From Flavihumibacter cheonanensis (GTDB lineage Bacteria > Bacteroidota > Bacteroidia > Chitinophagales > Chitinophagaceae), in assembly GCF_022352215.1 (NCBI RefSeq), contig NZ_JAKRWF010000001.1, positions 1,984,001 through 2,048,000 of the forward strand: 64,000 nt of DNA, written 5' to 3'. The notes beneath the pieces were generated by a model. The model worked only from the letters and a program-made list of their open reading frames with translations, ran no database searches and had not been told where the DNA came from. Within the stretch, counting starts at the first letter, position 1. Every line of letters begins with the position of its first letter. The translations under genes and the position numbers were made by a program. Shown in pieces: positions 23,309-32,851 of this stretch.

Positions 23309-25855
23309 CTACATATTGGTTAGGAATTCTTCCAATTCATGCTCAGTTTTGATCAGTACTTCGCGGGCTTTACTCCCCAGATTGGGGCCCACCACCCCGG
23401 CTGCTTCAAGTTGGTCCATCAATCTACCCGCCCTGTTATACCCCAGTTTCATCCGGCGTTGAAGCAGGGAAGTAGAACCAATCTGGTTGGCAACAATCAG
23501 TCGGGCTGCCTCCTCAAAAAGCGGATCCTTATCCCCCAGGTCAAAATCTTTTCCTTCCATGTCTTTTTCATCCACGTATTCCGGCAGTAAAAAGGCCTGA
23601 GGATATCCCCGCTGATTTCCAATAAAATCAGTCACTTCCTCCACCTCAGGGGTGTCCACAAAGGCGCATTGCAATCGGGTAAGCTCTCCATTATAGGAAA
23701 TCAGCATATCCCCTTTCCCGATTAACTGCTCAGCTCCTCCGGCATCCAGGATGGTTCGGCTGTCAATTTTAGAAGACACTTTAAAGGCGATCCGGGCAGG
23801 GAAGTTGGCTTTAATGGTACCGGTGATAATATTTACAGATGGGCGCTGGGTTGCAATGATCAGGTGTATACCTACCGCCCTGGCCAATTGCGCTAAACGC
23901 GCGATGGGCATCTCCACTTCCTTACCTGCTGTCATAATGAGGTCGGCAAACTCATCTATCACCAATACTATGAAAGGCAGGAACTGGTGGCCTTTTTGCG
24001 GATTTAGTCTGCGCTTAATAAACTTCTCATTGTATTCTTTAATGTTTCGGGTGCCCGCTTCCTTGAGGAGATCATAGCGGTTGTCCATCTCAATACAAAG
24101 CGCATTGAGGGTATTGATCACCTTTTTGGTATCTGTAATGATGGCTTCCTCTTCTCCAGGCAGCTTGGCCAGAAAATGATGCTCGATCGTTCTGTACAGG
24201 CTCAATTCCACCTTCTTCGGATCCACCAGCACAAATTTTAGCTGAGAGGGATGTTTTTTATACAGAAGTGATACCAGGATAGCATTCAATCCTACTGATT
24301 TACCCTGTCCGGTTGCACCCGCCATCAGGAGGTGGGGCATACTGGCCAGGTCGACAATAAAGTTTTCATTGTCGATTTTCTTACCAATAGCAATAGGCAG
24401 ACTGAAATTGTTATGCGTGAATTTTTCAGAGCTGAGCAGGGTTTTCATGCTCACCACGGTCTTTTTCACATTGGGCACTTCAATACCGATGGTGCCTTTT
24501 CCGGGTATCGGTGCTATAATTCGGATGCCAAGGGCAGCCAGGCTCAGCGCTATATCATCTTCCAGGTTTTTGATCCGGGAAATACGAACTCCGGCAGCCG
24601 GTACGATTTCATAGAGTGTAACCGTAGGACCAACAGTGGCACTGATTTTCTGGATATGAATATCGTAGTTCTTCAGGGTGTTAATGATCTGGTTTTTATT
24701 CATCTCCAGTTCTGCCGGATCCTGAACAATTTTTTCACTTCCATGAGTTTCAAGCAAATCCAGTCCCGGATATTTATAATCTCGCAAATCCAGGGTTGGC
24801 TCATATGGAGGTAGTTCATCCGCTTTAACCATATCCTCTTCGGTTTCCTCAGATAGTGGTTGTGATTTTATTTCAAGAGGAAGATCTTCCACCGGTTGAT
24901 TTTTTTTCACCGGGGGAGCTATAACAACCGGGGGCTTCACTTCATGGATTGGCTCGGGCTCGGGTTCTGCTTCAGGGGCTGGTTCGGGGGTAATTTCAGC
25001 AACGACCTCTTCTTCCTTTTCAATAATGTCAAACGGAATCATTTCCTCCTCTTCCACCGGCGGCACTACCACCACACCACCTTTTTTCTTCAATCCATTT
25101 TTAGAAGCGAGGGTTTCATCAACCAGTAAACGGGCACCGGAATCCTCCACTTCTTCTTCCTCATCAACTGGCAGCGGTGGAGTTAGGGTATCATTCTGGG
25201 ATTCGGGTTGTTGATTCCTGGTTGGCAGTTTGGGAATCTTGGGCACATCAAACTGCGGGTTGAATCTCCAGATGAAATAGGCGATCCCGCCCAACAACAA
25301 AATAGCTGCCGTTCCGATGGTTCCGAGAAAACTGGTCATCCATTTGCTGATCATGTTTCCTACTGCACCACCCCAGGCAAAACTGCTGGATCCTGAAAAG
25401 AAGGCAAGGCTAACGCTGAAGTATAATAGTCCCACTAACACATACCGGATATTCCGGCTTACCCGGAAAAGTTTTTTGCGAAAAAGCAGGTTGGCGCCCA
25501 GTACAAAAAACAAGCTGCAGATAAAATAAGAAGCCAGGCCAAATCCCTTGTAAAAAAAGAAATGGGAAACCCAGGCGCCGAGTCTTCCAAGCAGGTTGGC
25601 CACTTTAATATCCTCCGCAAACAGGAAATAGCTACCGCCGCGGAAAACCTTGTCCTGATCCGCCTTCCAGGTGAACAGGTAAGAACTGAAGGCTATGAAA
25701 AGAAAGATGGCCAGCAAAAGGCATACTGCACCAATAATCTTCAATGTTCGTTCATCCTTTACCAGCGTTTTCATTTCAACCTGCTCCTCTTTATCAGGTC
25801 GCAGATCAACTGCATCGGGACGTGATTTTTTTCGGGTCTTCGCCTTATTCGCCAT
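23309..25855 (-). CDS. ftsK: FtsK/SpoIIIE-type DNA translocase
   Basis: The ATG at 25855 gives 848 residues. About four N-terminal membrane helices (from VCLLLAIFLFIAFSSYL on) are followed by an acidic, proline-rich linker (EPAPEAEPEPEPIHE), the motor domain with Walker A GATGQGKS and Walker B FVLVIDEFADLI, and a C-terminal winged-helix gamma domain (LLQRRMKLGYNRAGRLMDQL) that reads KOPS-like sites. FtsK pumps DNA at the division septum to complete chromosome segregation. A start 29 codons further up (25942) lies upstream of the exact -7 box and is rejected. Confidence 0.96.
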   Translation of the reverse strand: MANKAKTRKKSRPDAVDLRPDKEEQVEMKTLVKDERTLKIIGAVCLLLAIFLFIAFSSYLFTWKADQDKVFRGGSYFLFAEDIKVANLLGRLGAWVSHFFFYKGFGLASYFICSLFFVLGANLLFRKKLFRVSRNIRYVLVGLLYFSVSLAFFSGSSSFAWGGAVGNMISKWMTSFLGTIGTAAILLLGGIAYFIWRFNPQFDVPKIPKLPTRNQQPESQNDTLTPPLPVDEEEEVEDSGARLLVDETLASKNGLKKKGGVVVVPPVEEEEMIPFDIIEKEEEVVAEITPEPAPEAEPEPEPIHEVKPPVVIAPPVKKNQPVEDLPLEIKSQPLSEETEEDMVKADELPPYEPTLDLRDYKYPGLDLLETHGSEKIVQDPAELEMNKNQIINTLKNYDIHIQKISATVGPTVTLYEIVPAAGVRISRIKNLEDDIALSLAALGIRIIAPIPGKGTIGIEVPNVKKTVVSMKTLLSSEKFTHNNFSLPIAIGKKIDNENFIVDLASMPHLLMAGATGQGKSVGLNAILVSLLYKKHPSQLKFVLVDPKKVELSLYRTIEHHFLAKLPGEEEAIITDTKKVINTLNALCIEMDNRYDLLKEAGTRNIKEYNEKFIKRRLNPQKGHQFLPFIVLVIDEFADLIMTAGKEVEMPIARLAQLARAVGIHLIIATQRPSVNIITGTIKANFPARIAFKVSSKIDSRTILDAGGAEQLIGKGDMLISYNGELTRLQCAFVDTPEVEEVTDFIGNQRGYPQAFLLPEYVDEKDMEGKDFDLGDKDPLFEEAARLIVANQIGSTSLLQRRMKLGYNRAGRLMDQLEAAGVVGPNLGSKAREVLIKTEHELEEFLTNM

Positions 25856-25860
25856 AAACG

Positions 25861-25868
25861 CAAATATA
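25861..25868 (-). promoter_or_regulatory. -7 promoter box for ftsK, almost touching the start codon
   Basis: The minus strand reads TATATTTG, an exact match, with only 5 nt between it and the ATG at 25855. Transcription would begin within a few bases of the start codon, implying a leaderless or near-leaderless mRNA. Confidence 0.6.
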
Positions 25869-25930
25869 CATGCTGAGCAGGCTGGAAATAAATTGTATTT
25901 TGGCACATCCAACAGGGAATCGAGCTGCTC

Positions 25931-27871
25931 ATGACCATACAAACCAAACCAACCATCCTGAAAATCTGCCTGCTATTTATGTGGATGCTGTACAGCAGTT
26001 CAGCGGCTCTGCTGGCGCAGCAAAAGCCGGGATGGGATACCATTAAAACCAGTGAGGTAAGATTTTTCAAATCCATTCAGGTGGAAACAGGGCTGTATGT
26101 AGATAATCAGGGGAACCCGGAAAAAGAAGCAGTGAACAGCTTACCTGATTTACAACCAGTTGGATCCAACTTCACAAAGAGAATACCGAGTTCATTTGTT
26201 GGCAAACCCGTCTACCTGCAATTCACCTTAAAAAATGACCTGGATACGGTTACCAATGTTTATTTTTTGCCAGGTATGTATTTCGAAGACATCGATTTAT
26301 TCCGGTACAATAGTAAAACCAGGCAACTGGAACCAGAGCCAGAATATCCCGGGGAAGGGATATTTGATCCCAATGTGGTGAGCAAACTGATACTGCAGCC
26401 AGGCGAGACAGCAACGTATGTTACCAAACTGGCTTTTATCAAAACCACCATCAACACCATCACCCCTACGTTGAGTTTTGAGCATTTTCTTCCATCCCTG
26501 TTAACCGAACTGCAAAATGAGCGCAAGATCAATACCGTGATTTCCTTCCTGGTATGCGGTATTATGCTGATGATGATTTTTTATTCCCTTGCTGAATTTT
26601 ACATCAACAGGAACCGGGTATTCCTGTATTATTCCGCGTATGCGATTCTGCTCGGGGTTATGTTCTTTTTCAAGGCCTACCTGTTCAAAACCCCGACAGT
26701 TTCGAATTATTTTTTTGAATCGTATTTTGATTTCATACTGCAAGCCGGCGGCACCCTGTTTTACTTCATGTTTCTCCGAAAATTTACACAGTCGGCCACC
26801 GAGTTTCCTCTCTTGAATAAAGTGTTACTGATCCAACAGGTTATAACCATTTCGGGCATGCTGCTATTTACCATACTTCACTTTTTCACCGATCTTTTCC
26901 ATATCCAGAACCTGGTAGAGAATATCGTGAAATATGCCTGGTCAGCCTGCACCGTTTTCTTTATCATTTTTGCAGTGGTCACCCGTCATCACTTACTGAC
27001 TTACCTTGCCATAGGACATTCTTTTCTGTTTGCAGGCGGATTGCTATCCCTTTTCCTGATTAACTCCACCTACCGGTTTAATCCCTACCTGGGCTCACTG
27101 GTGAACGATTCCCTGTTCTGGTATGAAATGGGGATTCTGTTTGAACTGATGTTTTTCCTGATTGCCCTTTCTTATAAAAACAGGCTCGATATTTCTGCAA
27201 GGGCCCGTGAAAAAGAAAGGCTACTGCTGGAGTATGAAAAAAGTGCGATTGAACGAAAAATGGCTGTGCTTGCTGCCAAACAGGAAGAAAGAAACCGGAT
27301 CTCTGCAGATATGCACGATGAACTTGGATCCGGGGTTACTGCCATCCGGTTAATGAGTGAACTGGCAAAAACCAAATTAAAAGGGCATTCAGTGCCTGAA
27401 CTGGAGCGGATCTCCAACTCAGCCAATGATCTTATCAGTAAAATGAATACCATCATCTGGACCATGAAAAGCTCCAATGATACGGTAGACAATATGATCG
27501 CTTATGTCAGATCTTATGCTGCAGAGTTTTTTGATACCACAGAAATTCGTTGTTATGTAGAATATCCTGAACAACTACCCGCTATAGAAATGAGTGGAGA
27601 AAAGAGAAGAAATGTTTTTTTGTGCATCAAGGAATCTCTCAATAACGCACTCAAACATTCAAACGCTACAGAGGTACGCATCCTTTTTAAAATTGGTCCC
27701 CACCTGGTTATTCAAATTATTGACAATGGCGTTGGTGTCCAATCGATCAATATATCTGAATTCAGCAACGGACTAACGAATATGCGCAAACGAATGGAGT
27801 CCATTGATGGTCATTTTGCCATCCGGAATGAGAATGGAACCACTGTAACGTTAAGCATTCCGCTTCAATAA
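25931..27871 (+). CDS. 7TMR-DISM sensor histidine kinase
   Basis: This 646-residue protein has a signal peptide (ending LLAQ), a periplasmic 7TMR-DISM extracellular domain (about 35-190), seven membrane helices (about 195-410), a coiled-coil linker and a HisKA_3 dimerisation domain with phospho-acceptor His462 in DMHDELGSG. A HATPase domain follows (KESLNNALKHSNATEV, IIDNGVGV, GLTNMRKRMESIDGHF). This is the NarX/LytS-like group that usually signals to a LuxR-type regulator, but none lies next to it. A near-consensus -7 box sits at 25896-25903. Its end overlaps the convergent DUF423 gene by 21 bp. Confidence 0.93.
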   Translation: MTIQTKPTILKICLLFMWMLYSSSAALLAQQKPGWDTIKTSEVRFFKSIQVETGLYVDNQGNPEKEAVNSLPDLQPVGSNFTKRIPSSFVGKPVYLQFTLKNDLDTVTNVYFLPGMYFEDIDLFRYNSKTRQLEPEPEYPGEGIFDPNVVSKLILQPGETATYVTKLAFIKTTINTITPTLSFEHFLPSLLTELQNERKINTVISFLVCGIMLMMIFYSLAEFYINRNRVFLYYSAYAILLGVMFFFKAYLFKTPTVSNYFFESYFDFILQAGGTLFYFMFLRKFTQSATEFPLLNKVLLIQQVITISGMLLFTILHFFTDLFHIQNLVENIVKYAWSACTVFFIIFAVVTRHHLLTYLAIGHSFLFAGGLLSLFLINSTYRFNPYLGSLVNDSLFWYEMGILFELMFFLIALSYKNRLDISARAREKERLLLEYEKSAIERKMAVLAAKQEERNRISADMHDELGSGVTAIRLMSELAKTKLKGHSVPELERISNSANDLISKMNTIIWTMKSSNDTVDNMIAYVRSYAAEFFDTTEIRCYVEYPEQLPAIEMSGEKRRNVFLCIKESLNNALKHSNATEVRILFKIGPHLVIQIIDNGVGVQSINISEFSNGLTNMRKRMESIDGHFAIRNENGTTVTLSIPLQ

Positions 27872-28243
27872 GGCAAGGAAAAGAAAAATCCAGCCAACTA
27901 CCAGGAATACCCCTCCAATGGGAGTGATCAGTCCCAACTTAGAAAGGCCGACAGTATCGGTAGCTTTCAACAATGTTAACAGGTATAGAGATCCACTGAA
28001 CAAGAGGATACCGACCAAAAAACACTGTGCGGCTCTTCTTAAATGGGCAGACTGAACATGCATCGCAATCAATCCGGTAGCAAGCAAAGCAAACACATGA
28101 TAAAAATGATAACGGACTCCGGTATCAAAGGTGGTTACAGTTTCCGGCGGAACGAGTTGCTTGAGTCCATGTGCTCCAAATGCACCAAGAATAACTGCCA
28201 GTGCACCCAGCAGGGCAGCGCTGGATAGTATTGATTTACTCAT
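27851..28243 (-). CDS. DUF423 family small integral membrane protein
   Basis: This 130-residue protein has four hydrophobic helices and the family signatures LGAFGAHGLK near residue 19 and YHVFALLATGL near 47, as in E. coli YgdD. The function is not established. It overlaps the end of aroK by 8 bp and is the last gene of the leftward operon that begins with mrp. Its last 21 bp overlap the histidine kinase gene antisense. Confidence 0.88.
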   Translation of the reverse strand: MSKSILSSAALLGALAVILGAFGAHGLKQLVPPETVTTFDTGVRYHFYHVFALLATGLIAMHVQSAHLRRAAQCFLVGILLFSGSLYLLTLLKATDTVGLSKLGLITPIGGVFLVVGWIFLFLALLKRNA

Positions 28244-28742
28244 GAATTATTGCTGCTTTAATCTGATCAAGAGAGAGTTCTTCTTCGTGCAAGGCGAGAT
28301 GCGCCTGCTCGTAATACATTTTCCGGTCGTGCAGTTTCTTGATGATAAAGGATTTCATCTCCTCATCAGGAATATCTTTCAGTAAGGGGCGATGTTTTTT
28401 CTCTTTAAGCAATCTGTCAATCAATACCGGTGTAGCAGTATTCAGCCAGATCACTTTACCATGCTCCTTCATGTAATCAATATTTCCAAAGAAACAGGGA
28501 GTACCCCCGCCACTCGAGATCACAAAATCATCATGGCTTTCGGTCAGGTTAATCAGTGTATCTTTTTCAAGCAGGCGAAAATACTCCTCTCCTTTTTCTG
28601 CAAATATTTCAGTGATGGGTTGGCCTTCTCTGAAAACAATTACATCATCCAAATCAAAAAAGGGGATATTCAGGGAATCTGATAGTTTTCTTCCCCAATG
28701 CGATTTCCCGCTTCCCATAAAACCAATCAGATAGATTTTCAT
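28236..28742 (-). CDS. aroK: Shikimate kinase
   Basis: From the ATG at 28742 the product has 168 residues, normal for the family. It phosphorylates shikimate in chorismate synthesis. The P-loop GFMGSGKSH spans residues 7-15, DLDD supplies the magnesium and shikimate Asp residues, SSGGGTP is the shikimate-binding loop, and RPLL with R in the lid is present. A start five codons upstream (28757) would overlap the dehydrogenase gene. It starts 1 bp after that gene's stop. Confidence 0.95.
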   Translation of the reverse strand: MKIYLIGFMGSGKSHWGRKLSDSLNIPFFDLDDVIVFREGQPITEIFAEKGEEYFRLLEKDTLINLTESHDDFVISSGGGTPCFFGNIDYMKEHGKVIWLNTATPVLIDRLLKEKKHRPLLKDIPDEEMKSFIIKKLHDRKMYYEQAHLALHEEELSLDQIKAAIIHE

Positions 28743-28743
28743 A

Positions 28744-29922
28744 TTAACTGAATGCATTCAGTCCGGTTACATCCATACCGGTTATTAATAAATGAATATC
28801 ATGCGTGCCTTCGTAGGTGATCACACTTTCCAGGTTCATCATATGCCGCATCACACTGTATTCTCCTGTAATGCCCATTCCACCGAGCATCTGACGGGCA
28901 TCCCTGCAAGCCTGGTGTGCTACTTCACAACCGTTGCGTTTTGCCATACTTACCTGGGCTGGCGTAACCTTGCCCTCATTCATCAACACTGCTACTCTCC
29001 AATTCAATAATTGTGCCTTGGAGATTTCAGTGATCATTTCAGCCAGTTTCTTTTGTTGCAACTGAAAACCTGCAATCGGCCGGTCAAATTGTACCCGCTC
29101 TTTTGCATAGCGGAGTGCTGTGTCATAACAATCCATTGCTGCTCCTATAGTGCCCCAGGCAATACCGAAACGAGCTTTGGTCAAACAACTGAGCGGGCCT
29201 CTCATTCCTTTCACATTGGGAAGAATATTCGCCTTTGGAACTTTGACGTTATCAAACACCAGTTCTCCAGTGGCTGAAGCCCTTAGACTCCACTTGCCAT
29301 GCGTAGTAGGCGTGCTGAATCCTTCCATACCTCTTTCTACAACCAGTCCGTGTACAACTCCCTCTTCATTTTTTGCCCAAACCACCGCGATATCAGCAAA
29401 GGGTGCATTTGAGATCCACATTTTTGCTCCATTCAGGATTACATGATCACCCGCATCTTTGAAATTGGTAAGCATGCCGGATGGATTACTACCATGATTG
29501 GGTTCTGTTAATCCAAAACATCCCAGCCATTCACCACTTCCCAGTTTAGGCAGGTATTTTTTACGCTGCTCTTCATTTCCATATTCATAAATCGGAAACA
29601 TCACCAATGAACCCTGCACTGAGGCAGTAGAGCGAACCCCACTATCTCCTCTTTCCAATTCCTGCATCATCAATCCGTAGGAGATGTAATCCAGTCCACC
29701 TCCTCCATATTCCGCCGGAATAGTGGGACCAAAAACACCCAATTCTCCCATCTGCTTTACAATTTGGCGGGGAAACTCAGCTTTCTGTGCATACTCTTCA
29801 ATGATCGGAGAAATTTCCTGTTTCACATAATTGCGAACCGCATCGCGGATCATTTTGTGTTCCTCCGTCAACAAATCATCCAGCTGCAAATAATCGGGAG
29901 ATTGAAATAGGTCCTGGGCCAT
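28744..29922 (-). CDS. Acyl-CoA dehydrogenase, glutaryl-CoA dehydrogenase type
   Basis: This 392-residue flavoprotein matches the glutaryl-CoA dehydrogenase subgroup: RSTASVQGSLVMFPIYEYG near residue 98, GCFGLTEPNHGSNP (FAD and substrate), KMWISNAPFADIAVVWAK, and the catalytic Glu in SVITYEGTHDIHLL near 370. It would convert glutaryl-CoA to crotonyl-CoA at the end of lysine and tryptophan breakdown. Kynureninase in the same operon and a 3-hydroxybutyryl-CoA dehydrogenase at 34690 fit that route. Confidence 0.9.
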   Translation of the reverse strand: MAQDLFQSPDYLQLDDLLTEEHKMIRDAVRNYVKQEISPIIEEYAQKAEFPRQIVKQMGELGVFGPTIPAEYGGGGLDYISYGLMMQELERGDSGVRSTASVQGSLVMFPIYEYGNEEQRKKYLPKLGSGEWLGCFGLTEPNHGSNPSGMLTNFKDAGDHVILNGAKMWISNAPFADIAVVWAKNEEGVVHGLVVERGMEGFSTPTTHGKWSLRASATGELVFDNVKVPKANILPNVKGMRGPLSCLTKARFGIAWGTIGAAMDCYDTALRYAKERVQFDRPIAGFQLQQKKLAEMITEISKAQLLNWRVAVLMNEGKVTPAQVSMAKRNGCEVAHQACRDARQMLGGMGITGEYSVMRHMMNLESVITYEGTHDIHLLITGMDVTGLNAFS

Positions 29923-29957
29923 GGCATCGTTTATTTTATCTTACTAATGTAATCAGT

Positions 29958-30761
29958 TTACAGTAAATAGTTGCTCATCTCTGCCTGGTATTGGCTTGCG
30001 ATGATGCGGGCTTCTTCCGCGAAGTCTTCTTTTTCGGAAGCATAAATAATGGCTCTGCTGGCATTCACTAAGAGTCCCGCATCTTTATTTAGTGCTTTCT
30101 CTGAAATCTCACGCAAACTGCCTCCCTGTGCGCCAACACCCGGAACCAGGAAAAAATGATCCGGCAACCAGGACCGGATGGCACTGAATGCTTCTGCCTG
30201 GGTAGCTCCCACCACAAACATCAGGTTACCCGGATTTCCCCAGGAAGCGACTGTCTTCATTACTTTTTCATAGAGGTATTCAGCACCCATCTTTTGCCAT
30301 TCAAAATCGGCAGCCCCTTTATTACTGGTTAGTCCCAGTACGATGGTCCATTTGTTGTCATATTCCAAAAAGGGTTGCACACTATCGGAACCCATATATG
30401 GCGCAACAGTGATCGCATCAAAAGGAAGTGTTTCAAAAAATGCTTTTGCATATTGCGAACTGGTATTCCCAATATCACCTCTTTTGGCATCCGCAATCTT
30501 CAGGTGTGTGGAAGGAATGTAGTGCACGGTTTCTTCCATGATCTCCCAACCGTGGGGCCCCATCGCTTCGTAAAATGCAGTATTGATTTTATAACTTACG
30601 CAAGTGTCAAGAGTAGCATCAATAATGGCTTTATTAAATGCAAGTACTGCATCTGGTCGTTGCTTTAAATGCGCTGGAATTTTATCCGGGTCCGTATCCA
30701 ATCCAACACACAAATAGGATTTTTTCTTTTGTATCTGCTCAACCAGTGATTGCCTGTTCAT
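29958..30761 (-). CDS. pyrF: Orotidine 5'-phosphate decarboxylase (type 2, long form)
   Basis: From the ATG at 30761 the product has 267 residues, typical of the longer PyrF group 2 enzymes. It makes UMP from OMP. The active site DAKRGDIGNTSSQYAKAFF carries the Lys-Asp catalytic charges, YMGSDSVQPFL and VPGVGAQGG follow as phosphate-binding loops. A GTG two codons upstream (30767) is also possible. It lies between kynU and the acyl-CoA dehydrogenase in a tight operon. Confidence 0.95.
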   Translation of the reverse strand: MNRQSLVEQIQKKKSYLCVGLDTDPDKIPAHLKQRPDAVLAFNKAIIDATLDTCVSYKINTAFYEAMGPHGWEIMEETVHYIPSTHLKIADAKRGDIGNTSSQYAKAFFETLPFDAITVAPYMGSDSVQPFLEYDNKWTIVLGLTSNKGAADFEWQKMGAEYLYEKVMKTVASWGNPGNLMFVVGATQAEAFSAIRSWLPDHFFLVPGVGAQGGSLREISEKALNKDAGLLVNASRAIIYASEKEDFAEEARIIASQYQAEMSNYLL

Positions 30762-30781
30762 GAGCACGAAGATAAGAAGGA

Positions 30782-32038
30782 TTAGCCGCCCAGCACTTGG
30801 GCAAAGCGCCAGATTTCTTCATATCGGTTATATAAAGGCACAGGTGCCAGCCTGATTACATCTGGTTCCCGCCAGTCGACAAAAAATCCTTTCCGGGTCA
30901 GTTCATCGAATAATTCCCTGCCTCCCTGTTTTACCAACAGTGATACCTGGCAACCCCGCGCAGTGGCAGCTGCAGGTGTCAGTATGTGGAACTTTCCCGG
31001 ATTTGCTTCACTGATCTGCTCTAACAGAAACCGGAGATAAGCAGCCATCTGTTTTGCTTTTTGTAAACAGGAATCAAATCCGGCAGTTTCAAAAATTTCA
31101 AGAGAAGCGCGAAGGGATGCATACAAAATTGGCGAAGGGGTGCTGAGTTGCCAGCCCTCTGCAGACTCCATGGGCACAAAGCCTTTTTCCATTTTGAAAC
31201 GCGTATTCTTTTCATAGCCCCACCATCCTGCAAAGCGATTAAGGGTTTTATCCTGGTGATAACGCTCATGAATAAACGCAGCGCCAATAGCACCCGGACC
31301 ACCATTCAGGTATTTATAATTACACCAGCAGGCGAAGTCAACCTTCCATGCATGGAGTTGGAGTTCACTATTACCAGCCGCATGCGCGAGATCGAAACCC
31401 ACTTTTGCGCCTACTGCATGGCCTGCACGGGTGATTGCTTCCATGTCGAAAAGTTGCCCGGTATAATAGTTTACGCCGCCCCAGAGAACCAGCGCCAACT
31501 CCTCTCCTGTCTGCTGAATAGCTGCAAGGATATCTTCCTGATGAATGGTTACTTCTCCAGTACGCGGACTCACTTCAATCAATACTTCTTCCGGATCATA
31601 ACCCAATGCTTTGATATGTGTTTCAAACATATACTGATCACTCGGAAAGGCTTTGGCTTCACAAATGATCTTAACACGTTTTCCTTCAGGCCGATAGAAG
31701 CTTACCATTAACAAGTGCAGGTTTACGGTCAACTGGTTCATCACCACCACTTCACTGGGATGCGCACCCACGATCTTTGCAAGGGGGCCCACCAGGTGAT
31801 CGTGGTAATTCAGCCAGGGATCATCCCCCATGAAAAAACTTTCCACACCATGCTTAGCCCATTGGTCGAGCACTTTCTGAATATAGGGTCCAGTGTTCTT
31901 TGGCTGAAGGCCCAGGGAGTTACCTAGAAAATAAACCTGTTGCTGTCCATGCTCTTCCGGAATGATAAACTGCTCACGAAAGCCCGCCAACGAATCAGCA
32001 GCATCCAGTGATTGCGCATATGATAATTCTAAATTCAT
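30782..32038 (-). CDS. kynU: Kynureninase
   Basis: This 418-residue PLP enzyme cleaves kynurenine or 3-hydroxykynurenine to (hydroxy)anthranilate and alanine. FLGNSLGLQPK, DLAHAAGN with Asp216, and the PLP lysine Lys242 in WCNYKYLNGGPG are diagnostic, and the length fits. It lies between the SDR gene and pyrF. No tryptophan dioxygenase, formamidase or kynurenine monooxygenase is in the window, so the upstream steps must be encoded elsewhere. Confidence 0.95.
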   Translation of the reverse strand: MNLELSYAQSLDAADSLAGFREQFIIPEEHGQQQVYFLGNSLGLQPKNTGPYIQKVLDQWAKHGVESFFMGDDPWLNYHDHLVGPLAKIVGAHPSEVVVMNQLTVNLHLLMVSFYRPEGKRVKIICEAKAFPSDQYMFETHIKALGYDPEEVLIEVSPRTGEVTIHQEDILAAIQQTGEELALVLWGGVNYYTGQLFDMEAITRAGHAVGAKVGFDLAHAAGNSELQLHAWKVDFACWCNYKYLNGGPGAIGAAFIHERYHQDKTLNRFAGWWGYEKNTRFKMEKGFVPMESAEGWQLSTPSPILYASLRASLEIFETAGFDSCLQKAKQMAAYLRFLLEQISEANPGKFHILTPAAATARGCQVSLLVKQGGRELFDELTRKGFFVDWREPDVIRLAPVPLYNRYEEIWRFAQVLGG

Positions 32039-32056
32039 AAATCATACTTCATACTT

Positions 32057-32842
32057 CTACAGGCTTCCCGTGCGGCCACCATCAACCGGAATACTTGTAC
32101 CTGTAATATAAGCTGCAGCCGGACAAGCCAAAAATGCCACCAATGCAGCTGTTTCCTCTGCTTTTCCAAAACGCTTCAGCGGAACCTCTGCTGCCATGGA
32201 ACGTTCCTGTTCTTCAACAGTTATGCCTTTATCAGCAGCCAGGCTTTGGGCCAGACTTTTTAATCTTGCAGTGGAAGTAAATCCTGGTAATACATTATTG
32301 ACTGTAATTCCGAACTGTCCCAGTTCATTTGCCATGGTCTTTGACCAGGAAGCAACTGCACCCCGAATGGTATTGGAAACGCCCAGGTTATTCAGGGGAA
32401 TCTTAACAGAGGTGGACACGATATTGATGATTCTGCCATAGCCCAGTTTTTTCATTCCCGGTACAACTGCCTGGGTTAACAACTGGTTGACCACAACATG
32501 TTGCTGAAAAGCATGCAGAAACTGGTTGGTATCCGCATCGATGATGGGTCCGGGTTTTGGTCCACCTGTGTTGTTTACCAGGATGTTGATGGTGTGCTTC
32601 ATTAGAATTTCTTCTATCGATTTCTTAACCTCATCCGGACTGGAAAAATCAGCCACAGCGTAACTGTGCTGTTGCCCTTTGGAAGTATCGAGTGAATAGA
32701 CTGCTTCCTGCAATGCGACTTCATTTCGGGCCAGTAAAATACAGTTTGCCCCCAGCAGGGCGAGTTCCCTGGCAGCAGCCAAACCAATGCCCTGGGTGCT
32801 TCCGCAAACCAGGGCAGTTTTATTTTCAAGAGATAATTGCAT
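32057..32842 (-). CDS. Short-chain dehydrogenase-like protein lacking the catalytic Tyr-Lys pair
   Basis: This 261-residue protein has the Rossmann SDR fold: cofactor motif CGSTQGIG (13-20), NNTGG at 90-94, the IINIVSTS beta-5 strand, and a C-terminal TGTSIPVDGGRTGS. However, where classical SDRs have YxxxK, this one reads Ser156-Asn-Thr-Ile-Arg160 (VSNTIRGAV). That matches a known 3-oxoacyl-ACP-reductase-like subgroup with an imperfect catalytic tetrad (from memory), so it may not be a usual dehydrogenase. It lies between mrp and kynU, with gaps of 9 and 18 bp. Confidence 0.85.
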   Translation of the reverse strand: MQLSLENKTALVCGSTQGIGLAAARELALLGANCILLARNEVALQEAVYSLDTSKGQQHSYAVADFSSPDEVKKSIEEILMKHTINILVNNTGGPKPGPIIDADTNQFLHAFQQHVVVNQLLTQAVVPGMKKLGYGRIINIVSTSVKIPLNNLGVSNTIRGAVASWSKTMANELGQFGITVNNVLPGFTSTARLKSLAQSLAADKGITVEEQERSMAAEVPLKRFGKAEETAALVAFLACPAAAYITGTSIPVDGGRTGSL

Positions 32843-32851
32843 GCAAATGGA

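Noticed and set aside
23309-25942. Longer ftsK start at 25942
   Set aside because: It lies upstream of the exact -7 box at 25861-25868 and overlaps the divergent kinase gene start.
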